A DNA stretch of 64,000 nt from Solenopsis invicta. Its lineage: Eukaryota; Arthropoda; Insecta; Hymenoptera; Formicidae. The DNA lies in the NCBI RefSeq assembly GCF_016802725.1, contig NC_052668.1, positions 10,795,001-10,859,000 of the forward strand, given 5' to 3'. A model generated the notes under the pieces. The model was not told the DNA's origin. It did not search any database and saw only the letters and a list, made by a program, of their open reading frames with translations. Position numbers and translations under genes: made by a program. This document shows, in pieces, positions 12,801-24,439 of the stretch (its first letter is position 1; each line of letters begins with the position of its first letter).

Positions 12801-15800
12801 GAACTTCACTCGATTCTATATGCCTTTCTGTGTTTGTATGTAAAGTCATGCCTACAAAACCTTGCACTCAACAAACTTTCATTTCTATAAGTTCTCCTCG
12901 TTGTCTATCGATTTTTCATATGTATGACATTAAAACGTAACGGCACTATAAAAATTTCAAATACCAAGTACTGTTCCATTTTGCCGTATTATTAAACGCG
13001 TTAAGTGTCTGTCCTGCATATAATACTGAATTGCGTACTTAACTACTTAAGAAAGAATTCATAGATTCTTCATATTTCGTAAATCATATTCCTCGTATAA
13101 AAAAGACTAAGGAAGCCAATTGCGCTAAAGGTTATATTATATATACCTTTTAAGGATTAACTTTTTATTTTTTCTTAGGAATACTGTCCTCAACTAAAAT
13201 TTGTTATCTTTGTCGTACGATAGCGTGGAACGGGTATGTATCTTTTATTCGTTCGACTGACTCACAGAGAGACGAGTCACACAAAGAAAAAGCATCATTG
13301 CCCTCGTCCAGTGCGTTACGGGTGCACTCGGCGATGAATCAGAGAGTCGCGGAAGCTAACTGATCTCGCGATACGGGCATTGACGTTTACTTCCAGAAAA
13401 TTGCAATGAAAATTACGAATAGAACTTGAGCTATATACATGCGTATTTGCAAATACAAATTCGTGCATTCCTCGATTTCGGAGAATGCCCAAGTTCGAGG
13501 AATGCTTGATCGAAACTTCCGCGAGGTCAAAAACCTTGACCGTGATCGTTTGTCGGGCCCTGAAACAATTAGAATCGATTGTCATGCTATGAGCAATATA
13601 TATATATATATATAGTCTTCAATATATACATATAACCATCGGCACCCAGAATATATCGGAACCATCGCTATTCTTCCCACCTTTGAATTTTCGTTTGGAG
13701 GAAAAATTTATCATTGATGAGGTTTTTTTCTTATTTGTGTTTTTCCCCTATGTGTAATAATAATAATGACGCTAGTATAATGAAGCAGCCATGTAATTCT
13801 AGTCAATTATTCTTGCACGCGAAAATTAATTACTTATATCGCAACAAATTTTTATCGACTGTCATTAGCTTCAACAATAACAAAACTTGCATGACACATA
13901 GTTTTGAAATAAGTTGTTTAAAGACGTTATAAGTTACATCATTTTATATGTGTATACTGTGCATTTTAGTACACAAATTGAACGTTATTTTTAGCATCAG
14001 CAATAGATTACATTGTCGAAATGTAAGGACACATGTACACATAAACGTTGAGGAAACTACGATCGAAGTTAGGGCCTTGAGATCCCTTTTAGATCTTACA
14101 ATTAGTATTTAAGGAAAGGTTCGCGTGTATAGTCCGAGGGCTATACTCTTCCCCTCCCCATTCACAATTTTCATGACGCACGGTCAAATTCTGGCCTATT
14201 GTACATTTGATTGAACTTGAGCTTGATAACTTGATCTCGAAGATCTTGAAGATTGCAATGCAAAGGTTAATTCAACACAATGAGCTGAACTATAACATGA
14301 CTCAACATGACTATTAAGTTAATCAGTTACGATTCATTATATCTTGGAACAGATTAGTAACGCCAAAATTAAAACTTAATTTAGAAACATTAATTACAAA
14401 AAACAAGTATCTTATGTATTTGAAAATTAATAAATTTATCTTTTCGTCTAGGGTGTTGCATTAACATATTGGGCAGTATGATGAATTACACGCCAGATTT
14501 TGCACGGACAGGCGCGGCTCAATAGATAATCATGCGTATACACATATCGTATTTTACCAATTATAATTGGTAAAAATGCACGTAATCTACTCAATCAATA
14601 AGTTATGACAGTACATGTATATGTCGTTATTACCTATTGAGCCCTTCACCTGCCCTTGCAAAGTTTACCGCGCAACCCATTGTACTGTCCAATATATTAA
14701 TACAACGCCCTGTATGTTCATCACATGTGTCAGATTTAACATGATTAATCGAGGTTTCCAAAAACAATAAACTTTATGTTAAATAATAATTTATACTGAT
14801 TCATATTAATTATACCAAATGTATACAATATTATTTCAAGTTTAAGAAATCACGGAGTGATACTATAATGTAAATCAATATCATAAGTACGTGTCATAGA
14901 ATACTAAACAGTAGATCATAAGCAATTTATATTCCCGAGAACGAACAAAGACACTAGTTTCCCTTTTCTTAAGGCCAGAAACGAAGGCTGCCTAGTAGAG
15001 GTCGAGGTAATCATCAGGAGACCTTCTTTCTATAAGTATTATTCTATAGTGCGTAGAAGAACGGTACAAAAATTCTTGTAACATAATACAAGTGTAAGGC
15101 CAAATAAGGACGCAATAAAAAACTTACACTAGAAATAAAGAAATTATAATCATTTAATAAAAGCTCACTCAAGTTTGACTCTTTGTAAAAGACAGAGGCT
15201 TGTTAACAATTCAGCGCTCGTTGTCAATATCTGTGAAACATATTTACGTTCAGTGTACGATGCAAACCGGATGTGGAAATTATTTTAACATTTTGACTCT
15301 AAAACTATCAGCGTTTGGCAACAATGAATCAGTAAAGAGGACAAAAGATTTTACAATAATTTTGGACACAAATGACGATTACAACAACATGGACACGTTT
15401 GAAGAAACACTCATTTAACACATAACAGTTCAAACGGAGGTATGGAATGTACGGCATCATTCGATCAACAAATTTAGCGATGCGTTGAATTATTAAATTT
15501 AAACCGATATTTTTGTATTATATGACAACTAAAGAAGACCCAGTATGTGGTCGAAACGTTCTGTCTAATCTTTTACTTATTATATGTCTTTATTAAAAGA
15601 TCAATATAATTAAATTCCTTATTGCTCGTTATTTTTATCTTAGACTTGCATTATTGTATATTATATACATACGAGCCGGACATTTTCATTATTCTTGTAA
15701 CATATTAGTTTCTTCATAATTATCAACGATTATCAGCTGTTTTTGATAAATTAGTAACAATTTTGATTTATTTATTTAATAATCTCTCTTAATGAGATTA

Positions 15801-18800
15801 TTGATAGATTAGATTGATTCTTTTTGATAACCTTTTTCAATGATGATTTTCATGATAGAGATTGTATAGAGATTATATAGCAATTATAAAACTTAAAAAA
15901 TTATCTAAAGTTAGGAAAAAAAAGAAATTAAATTATATCAATAACGCAGACGTATTATTTCAGATAATTCAGATAATTAATAATTAAAGCTTCAAGAATA
16001 AATCAAAAATATTGATCAACTGTCAGTCTAATGCTAGTTATTTTATCAAGTGATAATAACTACGAACAATCATCTTTAATACATGTATAATTTAGAGAAA
16101 AACAGGGATTGTGAGGGATGGTTAGATGCCACGATATTTCATATAAATCTTTGACTTTTAAGAGCAACAGTTAAAATTACTTTGTTATAATCTATTTAGA
16201 CATTGTAAGATGGTTACTAGTCATTAGTATTCATTGCATTTTTACAAAGCTAAATTTCAGTTTTGTAGGTAGCAGTTTTTACGCATGTGTATATCCTCTA
16301 CGTAATTTTGAAAAGAATATTAAATATTAATTTTTTAACTTTAGCTTGAAAGTCTTGAATGTGGTTTTCAAATAATATAATTGAATTTCATATATGCCGT
16401 ATTGTGTACATGAATTCGCTATATTAAAAAATATATGTACATATATTATGCAGTGAGAGGGATCGTAAATCATTACGCGTGTTAGATCATTCTTACAACT
16501 TTACAGCAAGTCATAGTGGACGTTACATAATGCTTATTAACAGCAAAAAAATTATTTAAAAAAATTATTTTCTCAGCCAAAGAAATTATTAAAAAAAAAT
16601 TTTTTTTAATAAAACATCTCAAATTAAAATCGAATCATAAGACGTCTTTAAGACATTAAAAAAATGTCTTTAAAACACATTTTCAAAAGTAGCCTTAAAA
16701 CGAGGGGAAATTCACAGCCGGCATTGGTGTACAAAATTTCGGCAGTGGACTGCCGAAAAAAGTAAGCAGTGACCTATAATATTGACGGCATTGTCGTCAG
16801 TGGTTGGGGAGTGGTGAGCTCACTTCAGAGTCGGTTTTTCGATCATGGGGTTGAGCACAAAAATTTTTGAATACTTCGGGAAAGCTTTAGAATTCTTGTG
16901 CAGGCATTGGCGTATGATAATGGGCACGCGGTAGTGTTCATAATTGCATGGCATTGCCTTAATTTTAATATAGGATTGACGGCATTGTAGGCATTGACTA
17001 ACAATAAGCATTGTCGGCAGTGTACAAAAATGTCGGCAGTGTTTTACAGCAATGCCAAAAATCGGCATTGGTGTACAAAATTTTGGGTTGTGAATTCCCC
17101 CTCGCCTTAAAAGCATCTTAGACGTCTAAAGGATGTCTTATAATTCGATTTTAAAATTTGTGTTGTCCAGAATATTACATAAAATATTTATAAAAACTTG
17201 TGGCACTTGTTAGTATGTAAGATTTACAAAGGATCATTAATCTGTGATTTTGTATAATTACATAAAAGTGCCTTTTTTAACATTGGTTGTTAGTATGTAT
17301 TCCCTAGCTTCGTTATTCTTCAAACGTATCCTCTTTTTGTTCTTCAATAAATTATAAATAATAAATTTTGTTTGATATACTTAATGAACTTCTGCTATAG
17401 GGTAATTGATAGAACTCTATAGCTAACAAACCGGTGTTGATAAAAATTATATGGCGTTAATAATTACTTATTTACAAAAAAAAAAGAAATGATATTCCAC
17501 TATTCCCTTCCTTTCTCTACGGATTCAAATAGGCAGTACAATTATTGATATAAATTTTAGATTTCAGTTGTATAAACGTTTCGATCATAAATAACGATCT
17601 TTTTCAGTGTAGCCACAAATTAGGAACAAAGGAAATATTGAACATAACTGATAATTTCTGCCTCCTCATTAATCGTAATTAATATAGTGCAAGGATTTTA
17701 GTGTTAAGGCTACAATTTTTTAATCACTGACAACGGAGAATAATGTTATTAGTACAAATAAATTAATAAAAAATAAAAATAAAAAATTAGTGAAAAAAAA
17801 TAAAACAAAAAACTATCAAATTGTAAATATGATGTAATTACGAATATGGCGAAAAGCAATTTATTTTTAAATTTAAATTAAGATCAACAAAAGAAAAAGA
17901 TGTAAAACAACAAGTATACCGATCAAAATATACAACGTTAATGCCGACGATTTATCAGAGAAATCAAATATAAATATTTTTCCCTCTCTTGTTTACAAAT
18001 CATCCTGATTCGAACATTAAATAATATTTTTCAAATAGGAAACTTATAAATTAGCGAACGAGATCAAAATAAATTGAATCAAGGAAATTAGTCTATAAAT
18101 TTCACTCTATAAATTTAATCTTTTTTTTTTTTGCTTTTTTGTATACATGTCATCTCAAATATTAGGCGATTCTTAATATCTTCATTCAAGAATGCAATGT
18201 TATCCCAATCAAAGGCATGAGAGAATGGCGTTCTGTAATTATTAAAATTTGTATCGTGTTTTTTTTTATATGGTTTCTATGTCATTTATTATTTTCATTT
18301 TTATGCCACATCAATTCTACTTTTTAATAGTCGTGTTTGTCCAACGTAAGGTTACTGTGAAGAGGATCCACATTGGCATTGAGGATCGAAACGTTTATAC
18401 AATTGAAATCTAATATTTATGTCAATAATTATAATGTAAACTGACCACTTATGGATTCGTATTAATTACTTGCATTAAAGAAAATTATTCGTATTTATTA
18501 CCGATCGAACGAATAACTAACATTAAAATAACTAACATTAACTTGTAAAGATAATTGATTAATATTTTTGGTTATCATTTCAATTTCATCAATTATTATT
18601 CGATTATTATTTTTGCTTTTAATTAAACTCTTTCATTGTACCAATAATTGTATGAGTCAAGTAAGTCTAGCATAATGTTATGTTGAAGAGTATCAAATTT
18701 TTATCGGTTATATAAGGAAAAACCTTTATGTAATCAGAGGTAATGTATTCCTCATTCTTTTTCTTGTCCCCTGCCATGTATTTTCGCACAAAAAATGCAA

Positions 18801-19212
18801 TGCAACTTTAGCTGTTTATTATTCAACGATATCTAATATCTAATAACCTAATCTATGCATCCATTTAGCACGTTACTTCAATGTTGTCTGGTTTATTAAT
18901 AGTATCAATAATATTTTGGCTAGCTGTATTTTATTTTTCTTGTTTATTTCAATTTACGTATTACAACGTACTCGGCATCAAAATCCAAACTTGGAATAGT
19001 GTGCAAATAATAATTAAGTATATAATAATTACAGCAATAAAGTATACCTACCCGTGAACCGCATTGTTGAGATTTTCCAAATGTAAGGAAGGAGGAGGTG
19101 ATCTGATTGTCACCTGATGACTCCCGCCTGGAATAAACTGCACTTGTTCATCGCCGTTATACCTGGATACTGCACCACTTCCCAGACTGAGATTCTTCAA
19201 GTCAGCCATCAT
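6849..19212 (-). CDS. ABCG1/4-like: ABC transporter subfamily G, ABCG1/ABCG4-like half transporter
   Basis: Coding exons on the minus strand, 5' to 3': 19212-19052, 10864-10632, 9732-9615, 9537-9348, 9233-9026, 8937-8761, 8528-8164, 7923-7755, 7674-7574, 7488-7333, 7193-6849. All borders are GT-AG, all phases join, and the sum is 2223 nt (740 residues). The order is nucleotide-binding domain then membrane domain, the reverse layout typical of ABCG half transporters, which dimerise. Visible motifs: Walker A GPSGAGKS at 154-161, Q-loop Q200, signature LSGGQ at 255-259, Walker B VMFFDE at 275-280, H-switch H312, then about six membrane spans from residue 460. Motifs such as FVREHLNYWYSVKA and YVRYGFEG are those of ABCG1/ABCG4, which export sterols and lipids in vertebrates. 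The insect substrate is not known from sequence. Two in-frame ATGs open the frame (19212 and 19209). A TATAG acceptor just upstream shows that the first coding exon follows a non-coding exon. Confidence 0.95.
9733..10631 (-). other. ABCG intron 2 (between coding exons 2 and 3)
   Basis: This 899 bp intron contains no exon that fits the transporter frame. Around 10182-10222 lies an imperfect palindrome with arms GCAGCTGCACCG and CGGTGCAACTGC. The plus-strand frame of 82 codons over it has no family signature. Confidence 0.7.
13465..13541. promoter_or_regulatory. Pair of inverted repeats in the ABCG intron
   Basis: A perfect 11 bp inverted repeat GCATTCCTCGA (13465-13475) pairs with TCGAGGAATGC (13495-13505). 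Just downstream, GGTCA (13525-13529) and TGACC (13537-13541) form an inverted pair with a 7 bp spacer, the shape of paired nuclear-receptor half sites. The block is less AT-rich than its surroundings. A regulatory role is inference only. Confidence 0.25.
13596..13614. repeat. (AT)n microsatellite
   Basis: Uninterrupted alternating AT run of about 19 bases in the large ABCG intron. Confidence 0.9.
14450..14713. mobile_element. Hairpin MITE, fully palindromic
   Basis: The ends are inverted repeats of about 30 bp: AGGGTGTTGCATTAACATAT on the left and the complement of ATATATTAATACAACGCCCT on the right. Internal parts also pair, for example GGCTCAATAGATAA with TTACCTATTGAGCCC. A perfect 24 bp palindrome (14552-14575, TTTTACCAATTA and its complement) lies near the middle. 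No coding capacity is present. The right end abuts TA, as in Tc1/mariner-type MITEs. The left TA is not clearly preserved. Confidence 0.75.
15529..15560 (+). repeat. Stem-loop with GAAACG tail (Penelope-associated type)
   Basis: CTAAAGAA is followed by GACC, an 8 nt loop, GGTC and then GAAACGTT. It is one of four sites in the window with the plan CTGAAGA-stem-GAAACG. In this copy the first box is degenerate. See 17574, 18354 and 61733. Confidence 0.5.
16621..17159. mobile_element. Outer TIR element of a nested pair
   Basis: The left end ATTAAAATCGAATCATAAGA pairs with the right end TCTTATAATTCGATTTTAAA. Both ends continue inward with GACGTCT motifs. The interior is occupied by a second element at 16702-17104. 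No transposase frame is visible. Confidence 0.6.
16702..17104. mobile_element. Inner TIR element rich in GGCATTG/GGCAGTG heptamers
   Basis: The ends are inverted: GAGGGGAAATTCACAGCC on the left and the complement of TTGTGAATTCCCCCTC on the right, followed on both sides by CGGCATTGGTGTACAAAATT. About a dozen copies of GGCATTG, GGCAGTG or their close variants are scattered inside. A 98-codon minus-strand frame crosses the element but has no protein signature. Such clustered heptamers can be transposase-binding sites in DNA transposons; that role is inferred. Confidence 0.6.
17574..17609 (-). repeat. Hammerhead-like stem-loop, minus-strand copy
   Basis: Read on the minus strand: CACTGAAAAA, stem GATC, short loop, GATC, then GAAACGTTT. 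The order of boxes recalls the CUGANGA...GAAA core of hammerhead ribozymes reported in Penelope-like elements. The first box is mutated here (AAAA for AAGA). Confidence 0.45.
18354..18398 (+). repeat. Hammerhead-like stem-loop, plus-strand copy
   Basis: Read on the plus strand: ACTGTGAAGAG, stem GATCC, loop of 13 nt, GGATC, then GAAACGTTT. The stem pairs perfectly over five base pairs. It is the inverted partner of the copy at 17574-17609. Confidence 0.45.
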
Positions 19213-20558
19213 CCAGCCGTACTATAAGAGATACATTTGCATGTTAGAATAACTTTGAACAGCAAAGTAACAAACTTATCTCTATCACGTATTACTTTTA
19301 TCTCAAAGAGGCAATGATACTTGAAATCATACTTGAAAACACGTTTACGGTCAATGTTACGTGTGGAAGTGTAACGAAGTAATAATATAAAACTATATCG
19401 GGATTTCTTTTATGGAAAATTCTTTTATTTCTGGCTGCTTATACAGAGATGTTGTTCGTTAGAGTTTTGAACGAGAACTAAACTTAAGAATAAATGAACC
19501 AGACATTTGTCTCAAACATTCGGAATGTATTTATTCATTGGGAAATAGAGATAAGCTAGAGTGGAGTGAGTTTTAGAATAAGCATTTATAATAGCAGGGA
19601 TCAGCGTTATTATAAACAATAGGGATGAGAGTTTTGCTGGTCGAGGTTCAGTTTTATTAGCCTATTGATGTTTCGTGTGTGTTTAGGAGAAAAGAAATGA
19701 TTTATTCTGAAATAATAGAATAAGTTTTTACGTGTTATGACAGCAAGTCAAAGTTATCAAAGATACAGCTGAGAGTACTTAGACAGAATACAATACTTGG
19801 AATTCTATTATGATATCCTACTCACTTAAAGTAATGACTCAGAACTGTCGGGGCATTTTGCGGTCCAAGAATCGTATCGTGTCTTCATCGGGAGCAAAGT
19901 TTTCCGTTCGTCTTATTTTGTCATACGGTTAGCTGAACATGCCGTGACGCACGATATCGTTACTGTACTGTGTACATCAGTTCTGTATTATCGAAAAATT
20001 CTCAAGACAGAAACGGAAGGCTTTAATAATTTACGACCAGTCGATTGAGAATAGTCTCTAGGAAGCCCATCGATTCGACATTATTAGACACTGTAAATAG
20101 AGTATTGAAGATAACCAAATGAATATTTCCTCCTTTAAATCGACGATATTTTGCGTTACGTGAATTGTTAAACGCACGACTCCATAAATTTTTCATTTTG
20201 TTTTCAGAAAAGAGAGCAAAAGATTTAAAAAGCAAAATAATTTCTATAACTATATATAAACTTAAATTTAAGTTCACAACATAGAAATTAAAAAAAAATG
20301 AGCACTATGACAATAATAATCAACAGTAACATTCTAATTTAAGCTATTAGGATATCCATAAAAAAAATAACATCTATGGTAAACTAAAATTCAAGTTAGT
20401 AACAGAAAGAGAAATTTGAAGTTAACATAGAAAGAGAAAATTATCTTATCACATTTGTTATCGTTGTACCCGATATCTTTACAGTTGTTTTCGATCAAAA
20501 ATATCAGTAGCTAAACGTTCTTTACGCGAATTATCATGTGAATCTACGGAGAAGCGTG

Positions 20559-20720
20559 CCCATGCAGAACAACAAGTCAAAATGACATCAAAGTGATTCA
20601 CAATTGTGTCAAAATGACATCAAAATGAATCGTAATTGATTAAAAAGTGACTTTTAATGATCATTTTGCAGTCACTTTGACATCATTTTGACGTCGAGAT
20701 GACTCCCTGTTCTGCTTGGG
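20559..20720. mobile_element. MITE with CCCAAGCAGAACA-type ends
   Basis: The left end CCCATGCAGAACAACAAGTC pairs with the right end complement CCCAAGCAGAACAGGGAGTC. Inside, TCAAAATGACATCAAAGTGA is repeated in both orientations. There is no coding capacity. A degenerate relative lies at about 3280-3400. Confidence 0.65.
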
Positions 20721-22184
20721 TGTAGCTCGAGTGCACGAATTTTCCCGATACCAGTGCACCGGTACGAGCGCAAACCCCGAGCAAACTTTGTTTGCGCTTT
20801 TAGTTGGAGAATGTTATTTCGTTTCACCAAGAAATAATCGTGATTTGCTTAATATCTGTAATGCGTCGAACATGTACATATAATATACGGCGCGGTAAAC
20901 GTGTCAGTATTAATGCGACCAAACGTATTATTCGAACTATGAGCAGTAGATGTAGAACGAAGAAACCCAGCGATGTACGAGAAAGTGCATGTAATCACTA
21001 TTTGTGTCATTATAATGTTTGGTAAATATAGAGTTTTCTAATAATCTAGAACTCACTCTCTTTTCAGGAAATTGGCACAGATACAATCTTACTGTTAATT
21101 ATTACCGTGATGATCTTCTTTCTTGGAAGAAAGACAAATTCCACATTACGAACTTGAATTCTACTCTTGTTGATAAGAATGGATTATTGATAAGAGAAAA
21201 ATATAAGTGATATTACCGATCGAAAAAAAAGATAAGATCTCATCTCATGTACATGTATAAAGAACAAAACAATATACAGAAAAAATTAAATAATTAAAAA
21301 TATGTATAATAAAATTTTTTTTTTTTACTCTTATTTAGTTACAAAAATAGAGCGGAGAAAGAAGGAGCGGCTTTAAATTTATTAAGTTAAGTCTAAAGGG
21401 GATTAACTCAGCAGCGTTCGCACGATATGCTATAATTCAGGCCAAATTTTGCGCTTATGTACACAGTATTCCGTCGATGTTGTTTCCGCGGGTTTCTCGC
21501 ATCAGAATCTCGAAAATCGAAGATCAGTTTGCATCTGTTCTGGCTGTTAGGAACCACCGCCACGGCGCTCTCTGTTTTTGCAGGGCGTGCACGTGTCAGG
21601 AATTACGCCGGTTCCGTGTTTGCGATGCACGATGCGCGCAATTGCATATTGCACACGATGGCAACGGCTTACCCATCGCCGTTTCCGCTGTTCGTCTGTG
21701 TCAGCAACCCGCAACTAGGCGCCGCCGATCAAGATGAGATCGTTCGTTTTATTACCTCGGGACAACGTCCCAGAATCGGTTGGACGCCAGGCGACCTTCT
21801 TTATTTGAACTGCTAAACGTCCCGATCAGCCTCAGAGGCAATAGCCGCGCTCGGTCGTTCCGAGAGCTCTCGTTAATTAAGCGCTCTGTTCACAACAGAA
21901 TCAATTCTGGAAGTCTGATAAGGTGCTTCGGAACCGCCACGAACAGAAAAGGGATTCCTACCTCTGAATGCAACGCTACAAGATAAAGTTCAATTTTGGA
22001 TTTCTAATGAGAGCCGTGCTTACCTTATATTGTAGTATAAGACTTATTTTCCCACAAATCAATCGCAGTGACAATTATATTAATGAATTTGTTCTAGCGA
22101 TGCTTCCAAATCGAAGAGATTTCAAATCAAATGTAAAAAAAAGTGCAAGTATTATCTCAATTTATTTAAAGCAGAACTGATCAG

Positions 22185-23175
22185 GATTTGTATTTTTGAG
22201 CTTAAAATTGAAATGTGTCGGTGTTTATACCTATTGACGTTTCTATTCCTCACTTCATTGCTGTTTTGTCATAGCGCGTGCTCCGTTTCAGGAACGACAC
22301 TATAAAGTCTGAGATCGTTTAAAAATTTTGAATGTGCCATTCACTGTGTCTAAAAGTATTCTGTTATTAATATTATAAGACACTATTATTCATAATATAT
22401 TTTAAAAAATATTATCCATAAATTGTACATACATAATATTATGTATAACAGTACAATTTTATGCATCTATTTCAAATATACGTATATATTTATATGTATA
22501 TATAATTGGTATTGGTGCATAAATTTAGCGATTTCTTCAGAAGACCTATTTCACTCAACAGTCGTACTTTTTTTTTTATGTGAAATGTACACATAAATTA
22601 TTCATGACGTATGTATTAATATGTATAAAAGTACAATTTGATACGTATATTTCATATTTAAAAAGAAAGTGCAATTGTTGAGGGAAATAGGCCTCCTGGA
22701 GAAACTATTAATAAAAAAAAACGCATCTGTAATAATACCTCACAGGTGATGCGGAAACCTATTTATAAAGATAGTAATATTAATTATGTAGTCCGTTTTA
22801 TATAATAAATTTATGCATCAATAGCAATTATATGTATGTATATTTAAAATAGATGTGTATAAAATTGTACTTTTATACACATTAATACATATATATATAA
22901 TTCATGGATAATACTTTTATAGTTAAATATATTATAAATAATAGTATTTTATAATATTAACAACAGAATACTTTTAAACATAATGAATGGCACTTTCAGA
23001 AATTGTTAACGATCTCAGATTATATAACGTCGTCTCTGATAATGAGATCGAGTGTCGCGTGCTATGGCAAAATAGCAATAAATCAAGAAATAGGAACGGT
23101 AATAGGTAATATAAACGAACACCTACACATTTCAATTTCGAGCCCAAAAGTACAAATCTTGGTCTCTAATTTAAA
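22185..23175. repeat. Imperfect palindrome of about 1 kb (foldback)
   Basis: The left arm (about 22185-22560) and right arm (about 22670-23170) are reverse complements with scattered mismatches. Matching segments include CTGAGATCGTTTAAAAATTT with the complement of AAATTGTTAACGATCTCAG, TAAAAGTATTCTGTTATTAA with its right-arm partner, and AGACCTATTTCACTCAAC with GTTGAGGGAAATAGGCC. The right arm carries an extra roughly 80 bp (22718-22800) with its own hairpin CGCATC...GATGCG. No protein is encoded. It may be a foldback transposon or two inverted copies of one element. Confidence 0.7.
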
Positions 23176-24439
23176 GAGTACGGCTGTAAACAAAATTTAT
23201 AATCTTTTTTATTTGTAATTAATTGAATAACTATTCATTTAACAGTATATACTCAGCGCATAAATGAAAAGGTTAGATGTAATCAATCAAAGTTATTCGT
23301 AATATAATTTAATATTATGAAGATTTAATATTACGAAATATTTTTTAATTTATACGTATTTGTGTAGAATATTTTATTGAATAAAAAATCTCTTTCGAGT
23401 CCCTTTTTATATTATTGTATAGCTGGCAACGAGTAAATCTCTGCTAAAAAATATGTGTGAATATTTGTAATGGACAACAATTCTCCGAAGTACGATCGAT
23501 CACATTGATATACGCAAATTCTCCTCGTTAAATGCAATGTCGTGTGCATACGCGACACGTGTTCGATGCAATTCGCTTATCGCAATATGCTCGTCCTATT
23601 GATGCTGGTCTCAAGGCATTTATTAAGCGACCTGCATCACGATCTCGATTCTAGAGTTGTTTGAGCTTGCCGTTACCGGACGGAAGAATCACTTGTCTTC
23701 CGTCCTACGTAGCATGATAATAACATTGGAAACTTCGTTGTAACAAACTATCCCTAGACGTCTTTTTAAATAGAGCTGCCACACGGCAAGATCACAGTCG
23801 TATGACGAAAGCAGCTATAAATCCCACCTGTCTCTAGATTCTAGCGTGTGTCGCTAATAATACCACGTATCGCGAAAATAAGAAGCGAAGTAATTGTGCT
23901 ACCGACTTGCACGGAAGTGATTGTCTCCGCCTGTTCGATCGCGAAATAATTCATCTCGAAAATAATTCATATAATACATCACGAGAACCATAGAGTCTCG
24001 CTCGTTCATCAAATCTAGACAAAAAACGTGAGCTAGAAATTCAATTCTAGTGCGAAGACTGAATCACATAAAAAAGGAATCGAATTTCCAAAGGTGACTA
24101 TTCGTCGAAGACAGAGGCTGCCGAGTAGTATGTCGATGACCGAGTAAAGCGCGCGTTACTACACGATCGGTGCGTTAATATTGTTACGCGGAGCTTGGTT
24201 TTCGCAACGCGTCACGGTATATATTCATATCACTCTAATTAATTAATGAAAGCATCGGTAATAAAGCGGGGAAACCATTGCACTCGGGAATAAATTAATT
24301 TCTACCGCTGCTCTGTAATTACTGCAGGATAGATTCACGGTGTTCGTAATGCACGGTTGCAAGGGTGGTTGGAGAGCTACCGAGGTAGTTACACGTTCGT
24401 CCCACACGCACGTTAATTGACGCTAACGAGACAACTCAC

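Larger units (their letters stand above)
17546..18440 (-). mobile_element. Penelope-like retroelement remnant with inverted terminal copies
   Basis: On the minus strand, 18100-18245 translates with stops to a tail containing HAFDWDNIAFLNED and NRLIFEMTCIQ. This resembles the C-terminal HxFDWxxxxxLDxE...KRLxSEMI pattern of Penelope-like element proteins with a GIY-YIG endonuclease. It is flanked by inverted copies of one sequence: 17546-17609 and 18354-18440 match as reverse complements over GATCGAAACGTTTATACAA and beyond. Penelope elements are known for terminal repeats in direct or inverted order. The coding part is far too decayed to be active. Confidence 0.6.
10865..19051 (-). other. ABCG intron 1, 8.2 kb, with repeats
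   Basis: The intron joins coding exon 1 (ending CACGG) to coding exon 2. It holds a GC-richer block at 13316-13585 with two inverted repeats, an AT microsatellite at 13596-13614, a hairpin MITE at 14450-14713, nested TIR elements at 16621-17159 and Penelope-like debris at 15529-18440. Open frames at 11635-11925 and 13316-13585 begin with ATG but show no recognisable domain, and I do not call them genes. Confidence 0.7.
19222..24439 (-). other. Probable 5' intron of the ABCG gene, with repeats
   Basis: The first coding ABCG exon starts just after a TTATAG acceptor (19223-19222), so an upstream non-coding exon must exist. A minus-strand GAAG|GTGAGT donor at 24440/24439 in a GC-rich block is the best candidate, which would make this stretch an intron. 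It contains the MITE at 20559, a GC-richer patch at 21430-21990 with a 119-codon frame of no known family, and the large palindrome at 22185-23175. Confidence 0.35.

Noticed and set aside
13316..13585. 89-codon minus-strand ATG frame
   Set aside because: It coincides with a GC-richer block full of inverted repeats, and the translation has no known signature. A regulatory reading is preferred.
16820..17116. 98-codon minus-strand frame
   Set aside because: It lies entirely in a non-coding TIR element built of GGCATTG words; repeated sequence explains the open frame.
21457..21816. 119-codon plus-strand ATG frame
   Set aside because: It lies in a GC-richer patch with three overlapping open frames. 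None shows a family motif, and no splice structure supports it.
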